A DNA stretch of 64,000 nt from Ruminococcus bovis (GCF_005601135.1 NZ_CP039381.1:186001-250000), one strand, 5' to 3'; positions 32,570 to 42,534 are shown, counted from the first letter of the stretch. Notes: generated by a model from the sequence alone, not told the origin. Translations and numbers: made by a program.

Positions 32570-32852
32570 AAAATCCCATACGCATAAAGCGTATGGGACG
32601 AATTATCGTGGTACCACCCAAGTTTAGATAATTCTATAAAAGAATTATCACTCTAGTCTTTAACGCAGACTTACGGATTAGCTACTAAAAATTCACCTTT
32701 CCCTCTGTGGCCCATTTGTCAGCATAGTTTCCGTAGAACTTTCACCGTCATCTACTCGCTAAAGGTCTTTTGCCGTTTTACTTCCACATCATCGGTTTGA
32801 ATGGTATTTATTTTTCTTTTACCGAATAATTATATAAAATAACTATCAGTAA
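32570..32852 (-). promoter_or_regulatory. T-box leader riboswitch, predicted tRNA-Trp specific
   Basis: On the minus strand the T-box sequence GGGTGGTACCACG lies at 32619-32607 and is followed by a terminator CCCATACGC-TTTAT-GCGTATGGG plus T6 (32597-32570). Stem I shows the AAGTA specifier-loop strand after GTGG (32787-32784), the GGTGAAAG distal loop (32746-32739), and CCAC (32710-32707). The base just 5' of this CCAC is a G preceded by TGG (32714-32712), which is the codon expected at the specifier position. Uncharged tRNA-Trp would stabilise the antiterminator. Codon assignment rests on hand folding. Confidence 0.85.
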
Positions 32853-32856
32853 GGAT

Positions 32857-32885
32857 ATTATAACACTATTTTAAGATTTCTTCAA
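32857..32885 (-). promoter_or_regulatory. Promoter of the T-box operon
   Basis: On the minus strand TTGAAG (32885-32880), 17 bases, TATAAT (32862-32857). The -35 element lies within the last codons of the glycosyltransferase gene, so the T-box operon has its own promoter. Confidence 0.75.
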
Positions 32886-33807
32886 CTATAAATCTTGGTC
32901 TGTGTTTACTTTCCATATAAATTTTTCCTATGTACTCACCAACAACACCAATTGCAAGTAGCTGAAGACCACCTAATGCCCAAATTGAAACAATAAGTGA
33001 TGACCAACCTGAAACAGTATTGCCGATAATCCACATAATAAAGCTATAGATTAGCATAATTAAGCTAATGCAGAATACAATAGCACCTAAAGAAGTAATC
33101 ATTCTGATAGGTTTCATTGATAGGCTGGTAACACCATCCCATGCAAGACCTAACATTTTCTTAAGTGGGTACTTACTTTCACCTGCAAGTCTTTCACTTC
33201 TCTCATACTCAACAACACTTGACTTAAAGCCAACAAGAGGTACAAGACCTCTTAGGAATAGGTTAACTTCCTTAAATTCTGCTAAAGCATTTAATGCTCT
33301 CTTGCTCATTAATCTAAAGTCAGCATGGTTATAAACTACTTCAGCACCTAGCATTGAAAGAACTTTATAGAAACCTTGTGCAGTCATTCTCTTGAAAGCA
33401 GTATCTGTTGCTCTCTTGCTACGAACACCATAAACAATTTCAGAACCGTTTTCAAAGTCCTTAATCATTTCATCAAATGTGTTAATATCGTCCTGTAAAT
33501 CGGCATCAATAGAAATTACACAATCACAGTCATCCTTAATTGTCATAAGACCACCTAGAAGTGCATTTTGGTGACCTCTGTTTCTGCTCATTTTAATACC
33601 GTTTACATATTTATTCTTGTTATGTAATTCATCAATAATAGTCCAAGTTTTGTCCTTACTACCATCATCAATGTAATAAATCTTACTGTCACTTGTAATA
33701 AGACCATCGTTAATCATCTGGTCATATTTCTTAGTTAATTTTTCTGTTGTATCATAAAGTACTTCTTCTTCATTATAGCAAGGAACTGCTAAATATAATT
33801 TTACCAT
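32866..33807 (-). CDS. GT2 polyprenyl-phosphate glycosyltransferase (DPM1/GtrB-like)
   Basis: A 313-residue family 2 glycosyltransferase. The GT-A domain starts VKLYLAVPCYNEEEVL and has the DxD-containing VISIDADLQDD motif. Two C-terminal transmembrane helices (ITSLGAIVFCISLIMLIYSFI and IVSIWALGGLQLLAIGVVGEYIG) and the ending ESKHRPRFIVEEI match the bactoprenol-phosphate glucosyltransferase (GtrB/CsbB) group. It would load a sugar onto undecaprenyl phosphate for cell-envelope decoration. AGGAGG lies 6 bases before the ATG. No flippase or partner transferase sits beside it. Confidence 0.9.
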   Translation of the reverse strand: MVKLYLAVPCYNEEEVLYDTTEKLTKKYDQMINDGLITSDSKIYYIDDGSKDKTWTIIDELHNKNKYVNGIKMSRNRGHQNALLGGLMTIKDDCDCVISIDADLQDDINTFDEMIKDFENGSEIVYGVRSKRATDTAFKRMTAQGFYKVLSMLGAEVVYNHADFRLMSKRALNALAEFKEVNLFLRGLVPLVGFKSSVVEYERSERLAGESKYPLKKMLGLAWDGVTSLSMKPIRMITSLGAIVFCISLIMLIYSFIMWIIGNTVSGWSSLIVSIWALGGLQLLAIGVVGEYIGKIYMESKHRPRFIVEEILK

Positions 33808-34000
33808 AACTTCCTCCTGAAAAATAGTTAAACTAAAAACATTTGCCCAAATAAACTTTACTAAAATAGATTTTAAGTAAAATTCACCCTATCTTCACAA
33901 TTATATCACCTTAAATACTTAAAATCAATGACAGAATAATGAAAGAACAGAATTTGGAAATAAATTACTAAAATCTATTTATTTTGGAATATGTATATGG

Positions 34001-34006
34001 TATAAT
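34001..34006 (+). promoter_or_regulatory. Extended -10 promoter of the CBS-domain gene
   Basis: TGGTATAAT ends at 34006. The TG one base before a consensus TATAAT compensates for the absence of a clear -35 hexamer. It lies 24 bases before the start codon. Confidence 0.55.
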
Positions 34007-34029
34007 ATGTACGAATGAAGGAGGTTGCT

Positions 34030-34443
34030 ATGAACATTCCATCACTTTTAATACCAAAAGCTAATGTTGAGTATCTAAGAACAAAGGACTCTATTGAATT
34101 TGCACTAGATATATTTAGAAGAAATTCTTACTCTGCTGTACCTGTTATCAATTCTGATGGCATTTACCGAGGTACAATCACAGAAGGTGATTTCTTGTAC
34201 TACATAATGGACAATCCGGATGCAGACCTAAAGAAAGTTAAGGTTAGAAACATACTTAGAGAGGACTTTTATGAGGCAGTAAAAATTACTGCAAGCATAG
34301 ATAAGCTACTTATTAAGTGTCTTGACCAAAACTTTGTTCCTGTTACTGATGACAGAGATGTTTTTGTTGGTATTGTTACAAGAAAAGTAATCTTTAAAAA
34401 CATCTACGAAGAACAACTAAAAATTAAATACGGTTCAGAATAA
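34030..34443 (+). CDS. Paired CBS-domain protein
   Basis: A 137-residue protein made of two CBS motifs. The first is about residues 13-65 (VEYLRTKDSIEFALDIFRRN...SAVPVINSDGIYRGTITEGDFLYY), the second about 75-137 (VKITASIDKLLIKCLDQNFVPVTDDRDVFVGIVTRK). Such Bateman modules bind adenine nucleotides or SAM and normally regulate attached or partner proteins. Here it stands alone. ATG 34030 is used because AAGGAGG (34018-34024) precedes it; an ATG at 34015 would overlap that site. No partner is apparent from the neighbours. Confidence 0.88.
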   Translation: MNIPSLLIPKANVEYLRTKDSIEFALDIFRRNSYSAVPVINSDGIYRGTITEGDFLYYIMDNPDADLKKVKVRNILREDFYEAVKITASIDKLLIKCLDQNFVPVTDDRDVFVGIVTRKVIFKNIYEEQLKIKYGSE

Positions 34444-34483
34444 TATACATTATATAATGTATACAAAACTAAGCAATCAACAA

Positions 34484-34520
34484 AAAACTCCTTAACCCAA
34501 CGGTTAAGGAGTTTTCTTAT
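34484..34520. terminator. Bidirectional terminator
   Basis: AAAACTCCTTAACC (34484-34497) pairs perfectly with GGTTAAGGAGTTTT (34502-34515), between the CBS gene and the converging amylase gene. Confidence 0.92.
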
Positions 34521-34527
34521 GTCTTAA

Positions 34528-36456
34528 TTAATCTGCTGAAAGTGGGATTGTTTCGCCTGTATATCTAACAATCATTGAAGAAATTTTACTTACAGTTACT
34601 GTATCACCGACTTTATATGTTTTACCGGAAAGTTCATCTGTAAAGTCATAATTAGCCTTGAAAGTTGCATCAGCATTTTGGTTATTGTGGATAACAAACA
34701 TTGAGTAATCTCTGCTATCGTCAGTTACTGAATAGCCATAAATCTTATTCTTTACATTATCCTTTACAACATCCTTTATGATTGCTGTACTATAATCACC
34801 TGTATAGAAAATCTTATATTTATTTCTAATGCTGATTAACTTCTTGTAATGTTCTAGAATACTGCCATCAACATTTTCCTGTTCTTCTACTGAAACACCG
34901 TCATTAGCCTTAGTGAATTTTTCTGATGAACTCCATGAACGAACTGCATTCATCTTTGTTGCACCCTTACCGTCACGAGCTGTGTACCAGTCCATTGCCT
35001 CTCTTCTGTTAGGGTCGGCTGTACCACTTGTACCACCACCGGACTGACCGATTTCATCTCCGTAATAAATCCAAGGCATACCCTTAATAGTCATCATAAC
35101 ACTGGCAGCAAGTTTTATTCTTGCAGTTGAAACTTCTTTATCAGAATTTTTCTGACTAACATCATAAGCAATTCTGTTTATGTCATGGTTGCTAAGCATT
35201 ACAGAGTTAATAGTAGTCTTTGAAACATTTGGAGTTTGGTCTGCATATCCTTTAATCTTATTATTGTAAGTCTGATTATCCTTTGCAATATTTATCTGAC
35301 CACCAATTGCCATTGACTTAATTTCACTTCTGTTGTAAAAATCAAAGTCAGAGTCTAGGTCTGCAAAGAACTTTGCCTGAGTTGTTTCCATGGTAGTTTC
35401 TGGCCAAACTTCACCAATACAGAAAGCGTTAGGGTCCTTTTCTTTTACATGATTTTCAAAGTGTTGCCACCATTCATGAGTAACAGAACCTTCTTTTTCA
35501 TCTACATGTTGTTTAGCAGCATTAATAGTATCATCAATATGCATTGCAGCATCAAGTCTGAAACCGTCAATACCCTTATCTAGCCAATAATCAGCAACAG
35601 AATCTATATCATCCCAAACATCTTTATTCTGATAGTTTAGGTCAGGCATATTACCATTAAAGCAAGAGTAATATCTTGCACCTCTCATAGCTGACCAAGT
35701 CCAAAGACTTGTCTGTACTGAAGGAATAGGCTGTGAACCATCATTCCATATATAATAGTCCTTATACTTACCGGACTTTTTGATAGAGTCCTTAAACCAT
35801 TGATGCTGGTTAGATGTATGGTTTATAACAAGGTCCATAACAACCTTAATGCCATTATCGTGAAGAGTATCTAACATATAGTTAAAGTCATCCATTGTAC
35901 CGTAATCATCACAAACATCATTATAGTCTGTTACATCATAACCATGGTATGAACTTGTCTTGTTGAAAGGCATTAGCCATACAACATTAACACCAAGTGA
36001 CTTTAAGTAGTCAACCTTTTCAGCTACACCACGGAAGTCACCACAACCATCACCATCACTATCATAGAATGAACGAACAAAAAGTTCATAACCTACAGAA
36101 GAAGTTCTCCAATCGTTATCAGCCTTTGCAGCGAAAGTACTAATCTTCTTAGTTATGTACTTTTGGATAATTGTTGCATCCTTAACATCTATTTTGCCAT
36201 CTTCATTTACATCGGCATAAGTTTCGTCAATAGAATCAATACTTTTGTTAAGATACTTCTGAATAGCAGTTGTATCCTTTACATTGATTTTATTATTGCC
36301 ATCAGCATCACCAAATTTGTTTACATCAACAGTAGATGTAGTATCTTTTGTTTGGTCAGTGGTTGTTTTGTTTTCATCTGCATTTACTGAGACAGTTGCA
36401 GAAGCACCGGCTACCATAGCCAAAGAAAGTAAAATTGAAATTAATTTTTTGCTCAT
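34528..36456 (-). CDS. Secreted GH13 alpha-amylase with N-terminal dockerin
   Basis: A 642-residue exported enzyme. A signal peptide (about 1-26) is followed by a type I dockerin (about 49-103) with two Ca-binding repeats, DADGNNKINVKD and DVNEDGKIDVKD, each followed by an IQKY helix. The GH13 barrel (about 115-560) shows MDLVINH, GFRLDAAMH (nucleophile D302), IGEVW (acid/base E349) and SNHD (D425). It should hydrolyse alpha-1,4-glucans and dock onto a cohesin scaffoldin. N-terminal dockerins are less common than C-terminal ones. No carbohydrate-binding module is apparent. It is divergent from hppA. Confidence 0.93.
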   Translation of the reverse strand: MSKKLISILLSLAMVAGASATVSVNADENKTTTDQTKDTTSTVDVNKFGDADGNNKINVKDTTAIQKYLNKSIDSIDETYADVNEDGKIDVKDATIIQKYITKKISTFAAKADNDWRTSSVGYELFVRSFYDSDGDGCGDFRGVAEKVDYLKSLGVNVVWLMPFNKTSSYHGYDVTDYNDVCDDYGTMDDFNYMLDTLHDNGIKVVMDLVINHTSNQHQWFKDSIKKSGKYKDYYIWNDGSQPIPSVQTSLWTWSAMRGARYYSCFNGNMPDLNYQNKDVWDDIDSVADYWLDKGIDGFRLDAAMHIDDTINAAKQHVDEKEGSVTHEWWQHFENHVKEKDPNAFCIGEVWPETTMETTQAKFFADLDSDFDFYNRSEIKSMAIGGQINIAKDNQTYNNKIKGYADQTPNVSKTTINSVMLSNHDINRIAYDVSQKNSDKEVSTARIKLAASVMMTIKGMPWIYYGDEIGQSGGGTSGTADPNRREAMDWYTARDGKGATKMNAVRSWSSSEKFTKANDGVSVEEQENVDGSILEHYKKLISIRNKYKIFYTGDYSTAIIKDVVKDNVKNKIYGYSVTDDSRDYSMFVIHNNQNADATFKANYDFTDELSGKTYKVGDTVTVSKISSMIVRYTGETIPLSAD

Positions 36457-36676
36457 AGCGTTACCTCCTACATATTACAATTTATTATATCATTTTTTCT
36501 TATTTATAGGCAATAATAATATGAAAAAAATAAAAAAATTTACAATTTGATTATACTTCCAAATTCAAGTAGAGATATTTGTATAATTTTAACATAAATA
36601 TTTATAATACTTGAAATTTATTATCGTGTATGCTAAAATATGTGAATAAAATATTAATAAGGAGGTTGTTTCAAGT

Positions 36677-38719
36677 ATGTTATCAACTTTAACCTATTTA
36701 TCAGCCATTGGAGGTGTAGTTGCACTGATTTATGCAATTATACTGGCTGTAAGAATTAACAAAATGGAGTCCGGTACTGAAAGGATGAAAGAAATCGCAC
36801 AGTCTATTAATGAAGGTGCAAAGGCATTTTTGTTTTCGGAATATAAAATTCTTGTAATTTTCGTTGCTACTGTATTTGTTGTTATCTCTGTTTGTGGAAT
36901 TATTACAAAAAGTGATGTGCTAAATTACAGAACTGCACTGGCATTTTTAATCGGTGCAATACTTTCTACTTTAGCCGGTTACTGTGGTATGAGTGTTGCT
37001 ACTAAGGCTAATGTCAGAACTGCTAATGCTGCTAAAGAAAAAGGTATGAACAGTGCATTATCTACTGCTTTTAGTGGTGGTGCAGTTATGGGTATGTGCG
37101 TTAGTGGTCTTGGACTACTTGGTGTTTGCCTAATTTATGCAATTACCGGGGACGATAACATTCTTTTTGGTTTTTCATTAGGTGCATCATCAATTGCTCT
37201 ATTTGCCAGAGTTGGTGGTGGTATCTATACAAAAGCTGCCGATGTTGGTGCTGACCTTGTTGGTAAGGTTGAAGCCGGTATTCCGGAAGATGACCCAAGA
37301 AACCCTGCTACTATTGCTGATAATGTTGGTGACAATGTTGGTGATGTTGCCGGTATGGGTGCTGACCTATTTGAAAGTTATGCCGGTTCACTTATCTCTG
37401 CTATTTCACTTGGTGTACTTGCTTTTAGTGGTAGTTCTTCTTGGAAATATGCAGTTTTCCCTTGTTTGCTTTCTGCTATCGGTCTTATCTCTTCTATTAT
37501 CGGTACATTATTTGTTAGAGGCAAAGATGGTAAAAATCCTCAGAAAGCACTTAACACAGGTACTTATGTAGCCTCAATTTTAGTAGTAATTTCTGCTATT
37601 TTACTAAGCTACTTTATGCTTGGTACTTTTAGATTTGCCATTGCAATTATTGCCGGTTTATTGGTTGGACTACTAATCGGTACAATAACAGAAATGTACA
37701 CTTCCGATAAATTCCCATTTGTAAAGAAAATTGCTAAACAAAGCGAAACAGGTTCTGCTACTACAATTATCAGTGGTATTGCAGTAGGTATGCAAAGTAC
37801 ACTTATTCCTAGTATTCTTATTGGTGTCGGTATTTTTGTTGCTTACTTTGTAACTAACGGTACAGGTGCTGACGGTACTTCAGGTATTTATGGTATTGCA
37901 CTTGCTGCTGTAGGTATGCTTTCTACAACAGGTATCACAGTTGCAGTTGATGCTTATGGTCCTATTGCCGACAATGCCGGTGGTATTGCTGAAATGAGTA
38001 ACCTACCGGATGAAGTTAGAGAAATTACTGATTCTCTTGATTCTGTCGGTAATACAACAGCTGCTATCGGTAAAGGTTTTGCTATTGGTTCTGCTGCTCT
38101 AACTGCACTTGCACTATTCTTTACATTTGCACAAAAGGTTAACCTAGCTACTATTGACATTATGAACTACAAGGTAGTTATCGGTTTATTAGTTGGTGGT
38201 ATGTTACCGTTCCTATTCTCTTCACTTACAATGGACAGTGTAAGTAAGGCTGCTCAAAGTATGATTGAAGAAGTTAGAAGACAGTTTAGAACTATTCCGG
38301 GTATTCTTGAAGGCAAAAGTAAACCTGACTACAAGAACTGTGTTGCTATCTCAACTCATGCAGCACTAAGACAGATGATTCTACCGGGTATTTTGGCTAT
38401 TGTATCCCCTATTATTATAGGTGTATTACTTGGTGCTGAGGCTCTTGGTGGTATGCTTGGTGGTTCTCTCACAACAGGTGTATTACTAGCAATCTTTATG
38501 AGTAACTCAGGTGGTGCATGGGATAATGCTAAGAAATATATTGAAGGTGGTCATCATGGTGGTAAAGGTTCACCTAGCCACAAAGCTGCTGTAGTTGGCG
38601 ATACAGTTGGTGACCCATTTAAGGATACATCAGGTCCGTCAATAAATATTCTTATTAAACTTATGACAATTGTCAGCCTTGTATTTGCTCCATTATTCGG
38701 TAACGGAATTATCGGCTAA
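36677..38719 (+). CDS. hppA: Membrane-bound, K+-dependent ion-pumping pyrophosphatase
   Basis: A 680-residue membrane pyrophosphatase with about 16 helices. The catalytic signature [18 protein letters not shown] continues into [19 protein letters not shown], and a second Asp-rich site near the C-terminus reads [19 protein letters not shown]. The [10 protein letters not shown] segment has Ala where K+-independent enzymes have Lys, predicting K+ dependence. The enzyme couples PPi hydrolysis to H+ or Na+ export, conserving energy in anaerobes. AAGGAGG lies about 11 bases before the ATG, slightly long. The pumped ion cannot be assigned with certainty. Confidence 0.96.
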   Translation: MLSTLTYLSAIGGVVALIYAIILAVRINKMESGTERMKEIAQSINEGAKAFLFSEYKILVIFVATVFVVISVCGIITKSDVLNYRTALAFLIGAILSTLAGYCGMSVATKANVRTANAAKEKGMNSALSTAFSGGAVMGMCVSGLGLLGVCLIYAITGDDNILFGFSLGASSIALFARVGGGIYTKAADVGADLVGKVEAGIPEDDPRNPATIADNVGDNVGDVAGMGADLFESYAGSLISAISLGVLAFSGSSSWKYAVFPCLLSAIGLISSIIGTLFVRGKDGKNPQKALNTGTYVASILVVISAILLSYFMLGTFRFAIAIIAGLLVGLLIGTITEMYTSDKFPFVKKIAKQSETGSATTIISGIAVGMQSTLIPSILIGVGIFVAYFVTNGTGADGTSGIYGIALAAVGMLSTTGITVAVDAYGPIADNAGGIAEMSNLPDEVREITDSLDSVGNTTAAIGKGFAIGSAALTALALFFTFAQKVNLATIDIMNYKVVIGLLVGGMLPFLFSSLTMDSVSKAAQSMIEEVRRQFRTIPGILEGKSKPDYKNCVAISTHAALRQMILPGILAIVSPIIIGVLLGAEALGGMLGGSLTTGVLLAIFMSNSGGAWDNAKKYIEGGHHGGKGSPSHKAAVVGDTVGDPFKDTSGPSINILIKLMTIVSLVFAPLFGNGIIG

Positions 38720-38745
38720 TATTCTACAAAATATATAAATCTTAT

Positions 38746-38790
38746 AAAAGTCTTGTTGCTAAACTAAATGCAACAAGGCTTTTTTCTTTT
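38746..38790 (+). terminator. Terminator of hppA
   Basis: AAGTCTTGTTGC (38748-38759) pairs with GCAACAAGGCTT (38770-38781) with one G-T pair, then TTTTTCTTTT. Confidence 0.9.
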
Positions 38791-38993
38791 ATAAAATTAT
38801 ATTTGAAATTATTAAAAATTGTTAATATTATATTCATATATATTGTGTTTATTAACTATAATCTTACACTATAAATTGTTAAAAATGATAATAGTAAAAT
38901 ATATAATTTTTTGGTACAATATATATGTATATTAATGTAGGAAAATATGTAGTGATTTTTCTGCAAATATAAATAAAAGAAAGGTAAGAAATT

Positions 38994-41900
38994 ATGAAAA
39001 AACAGATCTTATCTGTTGTTCTTTGCCTATCAATGTTATTGTCTATCTTTGCAATTAACCTAACAGTTAATGCAACTACAGTCAATAAGAGCGAATCAAA
39101 GGCTAGTACAACAGACAAAAAATCAGGCGTTTCAAAAATCACAAGTGCAAATGACTTCACTTGGGACAACGCAAATGTCTATTTTCTACTAACTGACCGT
39201 TTTAAAAACGGTAACACAAGTAATGACCACTCATATGGTCGTGCAACAGACAAAAACGGCTCTCCACTATCAGGCTGGGACACAGCTCCGGGTACATTCC
39301 ACGGTGGTGACTTTGCCGGTGTTACACAGGAAATCGAAGCCGGTTACTTTGACGACCTAGGTGTTAACGCAATTTGGATCTCTGCTCCTTACGAACAGAT
39401 TCACGGTTATGTTGACTCAGGTAAGGGCTTTGCCCACTACTCATACCATGGTTACTATGTTCTTGACTACACAGAAACAGATGCTAACTTTGGTACAAAA
39501 GAAGAATTCCAAACAATGGTTGATACAGCTCATAAGCATGGTATCCGTGTTGTACTTGATATTGTTATGAACCACTCAGGCTATAACACAGTTGCTGATA
39601 TGGAAGAATATGGCTTTGGTACACTTCTTTCAGGTGCTAGTGACTACAAGTACAAACTAAACGATATTAGTGATGTAAACAGCCACATCGACTTTAAGAC
39701 ATCTGCTTCTGACTGGGGCAAATGGTGGGGCAATGACTGGATCCGTTCAGGTCTTCCTGGATATACAGACGGTGAAGGTGGTAGTGACCTAACAAGATGT
39801 CTAGAAGGTCTTCCTGACTTTAGAACAGAACAAACAAAGGCAGTATCTATCCCTCCTATTCTAAAGACAAAGTGGACTAAGGAAGGTACATATGATCAGA
39901 AGGTTGCTAAGTATGGCAGCTCTGCTTCTGTATCCGATTACCTAACAACATGGCTTTCAGAATGGGTTTCTCAGTATGGTGTTGACGGTTTCCGTTGCGA
40001 TACTGCTAAGCATGTTGAAAAGGCTTCATGGAAAAAGCTAAAAGACAAGTGTGTATCTGCACTAAAGACTTGGAGACAGAACAACCCAACCAAGGCAGGT
40101 GCTGATTGGGACGAAGACTTCTGGATGACAGGTGAATGTTGGAACCACAACATTGGTTACGGTTATGACTCATACTACACAGAAGGTGGATTTGACTCAA
40201 TGATTAACTTTGATTCATCAGGTAGTCCACTTCCTGGAGCAAGCTCAATCAATGGTAAGTACCAGAACTATGCAGATTCTATTAACTCAAACGATAAGTT
40301 TAACCAGCTAACATACATTTCTTCTCACGACTCAAATCTTGCTCGTTCATCAGATATGGCATATCAGGGTTCTGCTCTAATGCTACTTCCTGGTGCAGTA
40401 CAGATTTTCTATGGTGACGAAACAAACCGTAAGACTATTCCAGGTATGGCATTTGACGGTCAAGGTGGTAGTGGTCACTCACTAAGAAGTGATATGAACT
40501 GGGATTCAATGGATAAGGACGAACTAGCTCACTGGCAGAAGGTTGGTACTTTCCGTAAGAACCACGTAGCAGTTGGTGCAGGTCAGCATCAGCAGATTAC
40601 TGCTTACAATGCTTCAACAGGTTATACATTCGCAAGAACATATGATGACGGCAATGTTTCAGATAACATTATTGCAACAATCGGTGCTCCAAACAACACA
40701 GATATTCCTGTAGAAGTATCTTCACTATGGTCTGACGGTACAGTAGTTACAAATGCTTATGACGGCACAAAGGCTACAGTTACAGACGGTACTGCTACAT
40801 TTAACTCAGGTGCTCACGGTACAATCCTAATTGAAGGTCCTGTATCTACAATTAATATGTCACTAAAGGGTGCTTCATCATTCTATGGTTCAGAAGAAGT
40901 TACAGTATCTCTAAAGGGTGCTGACTACGCTATGGTTTCAATTAACGGTGGCGAAGAATTCAAGGTTGTTGACGGTCAGAAGTTCACAATCGGTGAAGAT
41001 ATTCCTGTAGGCACAACATTCAAAGTAAAAATGACAGCTACAAATTCAGAAGAAACAGCTTCAAAGTCATTCTCATTTAAGAAGAAAGACCCAGACGCAG
41101 TTACAAGAGTATATTTTGACCCATCACTAAATTGGGGTTCAACAATTTACGCTTACATCTATAGCGAAAGTGGTTCAACAGCAACTGAAAATGCAAAGTG
41201 GCCTGGTCAGCAGATGACACTTGATTCTTCAACAGGTCTATATGTAATTGAAGTTCCTGATGAACTAACAGACGGTCAGGTAATCTTCAGTGGTGGTTCT
41301 AGCAGATATCCTGCTGAAATGCAGCCTGGTCTAAGCATCAACTCAACTGATATGATCTTTACTACAGGTAATCAGTGGCAGGCATATACAGGTCAAAAGC
41401 CAACTGCTACTACACCAACAACTCCTGACCCATCAAGCAATGTTACAGTTTATTATGAAAATACAAACAACTTTGCAACACCATATGTTTATTATTGGAA
41501 CAAGTCAAGTGACTCTTCTTCAGTTAAGTGGCCTGGCGTTGCAATGACAAAGTATAAGGATAACATCTGGTATGCTTCATTCCCTAAGGATAACAATATG
41601 TGTATCTTTAGTAACAATGGTGCTTCACAGACAGGTAACTTAGATATTCCTGGTGACGGTTATCTATACTCTAACGGTTGGTCAAGTAGCCCATATGTAG
41701 TTCCTACAACTGCTACTACAACAAAGCCAACTACAGCAACAACTACAACAAAACCAACAACAGCAACTACTACAAAACCAACTACAGCTACAACAGTTAC
41801 AACTCCAACAGAACTTCTTGGTGATGTAAACGGTGATGGCGTTGTTGATGTTAAGGATGCTACTTTAATTCAGAAGTATGTATCTAAGATGGCAGTAACA

Positions 41901-42005
41901 ATGAACACAAAACTTGCTGATGTTAACAAAGATGGTATGATTAATATTAAGGATACAACAATGATCCAAAAATATGCTGCTGAGAAAATTGATAAACTTG
42001 GCTAA
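38994..42005 (+). CDS. Secreted GH13 amylase with two CBM26-like modules and C-terminal dockerin
   Basis: A 1003-residue exported enzyme. After a signal peptide (about 1-28), the GH13 catalytic domain (about 54-640) contains VVLDIVMNHSG, DGFRCDTAKH (nucleophile D336), TGECW (acid/base E381) and SSHD (D446). A small beta-rich domain follows (about 620-700). Two starch-binding modules of CBM26 type (about 702-800 and 814-905) share aromatic-rich VYF/VYY and KWPG motifs. A Thr/Pro linker (about 905-940) leads to a type I dockerin (941-1003) with DVNGDGVVDVKD and DVNKDGMINIKD. The plan matches the dockerin amylases of the R. bromii amylosome. It has more uniform codon use than most neighbours, suggesting high expression. 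Confidence 0.94.
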   Translation: MKKQILSVVLCLSMLLSIFAINLTVNATTVNKSESKASTTDKKSGVSKITSANDFTWDNANVYFLLTDRFKNGNTSNDHSYGRATDKNGSPLSGWDTAPGTFHGGDFAGVTQEIEAGYFDDLGVNAIWISAPYEQIHGYVDSGKGFAHYSYHGYYVLDYTETDANFGTKEEFQTMVDTAHKHGIRVVLDIVMNHSGYNTVADMEEYGFGTLLSGASDYKYKLNDISDVNSHIDFKTSASDWGKWWGNDWIRSGLPGYTDGEGGSDLTRCLEGLPDFRTEQTKAVSIPPILKTKWTKEGTYDQKVAKYGSSASVSDYLTTWLSEWVSQYGVDGFRCDTAKHVEKASWKKLKDKCVSALKTWRQNNPTKAGADWDEDFWMTGECWNHNIGYGYDSYYTEGGFDSMINFDSSGSPLPGASSINGKYQNYADSINSNDKFNQLTYISSHDSNLARSSDMAYQGSALMLLPGAVQIFYGDETNRKTIPGMAFDGQGGSGHSLRSDMNWDSMDKDELAHWQKVGTFRKNHVAVGAGQHQQITAYNASTGYTFARTYDDGNVSDNIIATIGAPNNTDIPVEVSSLWSDGTVVTNAYDGTKATVTDGTATFNSGAHGTILIEGPVSTINMSLKGASSFYGSEEVTVSLKGADYAMVSINGGEEFKVVDGQKFTIGEDIPVGTTFKVKMTATNSEETASKSFSFKKKDPDAVTRVYFDPSLNWGSTIYAYIYSESGSTATENAKWPGQQMTLDSSTGLYVIEVPDELTDGQVIFSGGSSRYPAEMQPGLSINSTDMIFTTGNQWQAYTGQKPTATTPTTPDPSSNVTVYYENTNNFATPYVYYWNKSSDSSSVKWPGVAMTKYKDNIWYASFPKDNNMCIFSNNGASQTGNLDIPGDGYLYSNGWSSSPYVVPTTATTTKPTTATTTTKPTTATTTKPTTATTVTTPTELLGDVNGDGVVDVKDATLIQKYVSKMAVTMNTKLADVNKDGMINIKDTTMIQKYAAEKIDKLG
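41704..41812 (+). repeat. Degenerate tandem repeat encoding the TTATTTKP linker
   Basis: ACAACAAAGCCAACTACAGC-type units recur about four times. They encode TTATTTKPT repeats, a flexible, probably O-glycosylated linker between the starch-binding modules and the dockerin. Confidence 0.85.
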
Positions 42006-42023
42006 TCTATAACACCTATAATT

Positions 42024-42062
42024 ACAGCTACTCATTAATTTGGGTAGCTGTTTTTTTATTAC
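42024..42062 (+). terminator. Terminator of the amylase gene
   Basis: ACAGCTAC (42024-42031) pairs with GTAGCTGT (42044-42051), with T7 immediately after. Confidence 0.9.
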
Positions 42063-42481
42063 TTTTTATTTTTTACAAAACATAAACCTATTCCCCACCA
42101 CAAAATTATTCAATCTGAATTCGGTAGGACTTAAAAGACAAAAGTAAAAAGCTAATCCGTAAGGACTAGCTTTTTAGGGAGATTATGAAATTTATATGAG
42201 GATTCTACAATTCTGTAGCGTCTTGTAATTATATATAAAATCGGTTGAAGAAAGGAGAGTAACAACCGAATTGGTTTTCTTTTAGCAACAATAAAAAGGG
42301 GAAAAACTGTTGCTAATAAGTAATTAAAAATTTAGGTGTTTTCTATCTCTTTACTATGGCTACAGTATATCAAAGTTAATAGGAATTCTAAATACTAAAT
42401 TAGCCTTAGTTTAATTTATTTATAGTATTTTTATTTATATTATTTTATACTTTTTTGTTTGATTTATCTTATTAGCTATGA
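42063..42481 (+). other. Non-coding region with three hairpins
   Basis: No protein gene is visible. A terminator-like hairpin AAAAAGCTAATCC-GTAA-GGACTAGCTTTTT sits at 42146-42175. Two further hairpins have purine-rich loops: TCGGTTG...CAACCGA (42241-42269, loop with AAAGGAGAG) and TTAGCAACA...TGTTGCTAA (42282-42316, loop with AAAAAGGGGAAAAA). The next gene has its own promoter at 42459-42487, so these structures could belong to a separate small RNA. No known RNA family is recognised. Confidence 0.55.
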
Positions 42482-42487
42482 TATACT
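42459..42487 (+). promoter_or_regulatory. Promoter of the unknown 309-residue protein
   Basis: TTGATT (42459-42464), 17 bases, TATACT (42482-42487), 48 bases before the start codon. Confidence 0.65.
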
Positions 42488-42534
42488 ATATTTTATAGGT
42501 ATGAGAGGAATAATAAAAAAGAAGAGGATTTTTT

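Noticed and set aside
32725-32739. Reading the T-box specifier as ACU (Thr) or UAU (Tyr) from the GGAAACUAUG segment
   Set aside because: In a hand fold this segment is in the distal half of Stem I; the position directly next to the CCAC/GTGG helix, where the specifier belongs, reads UGG.
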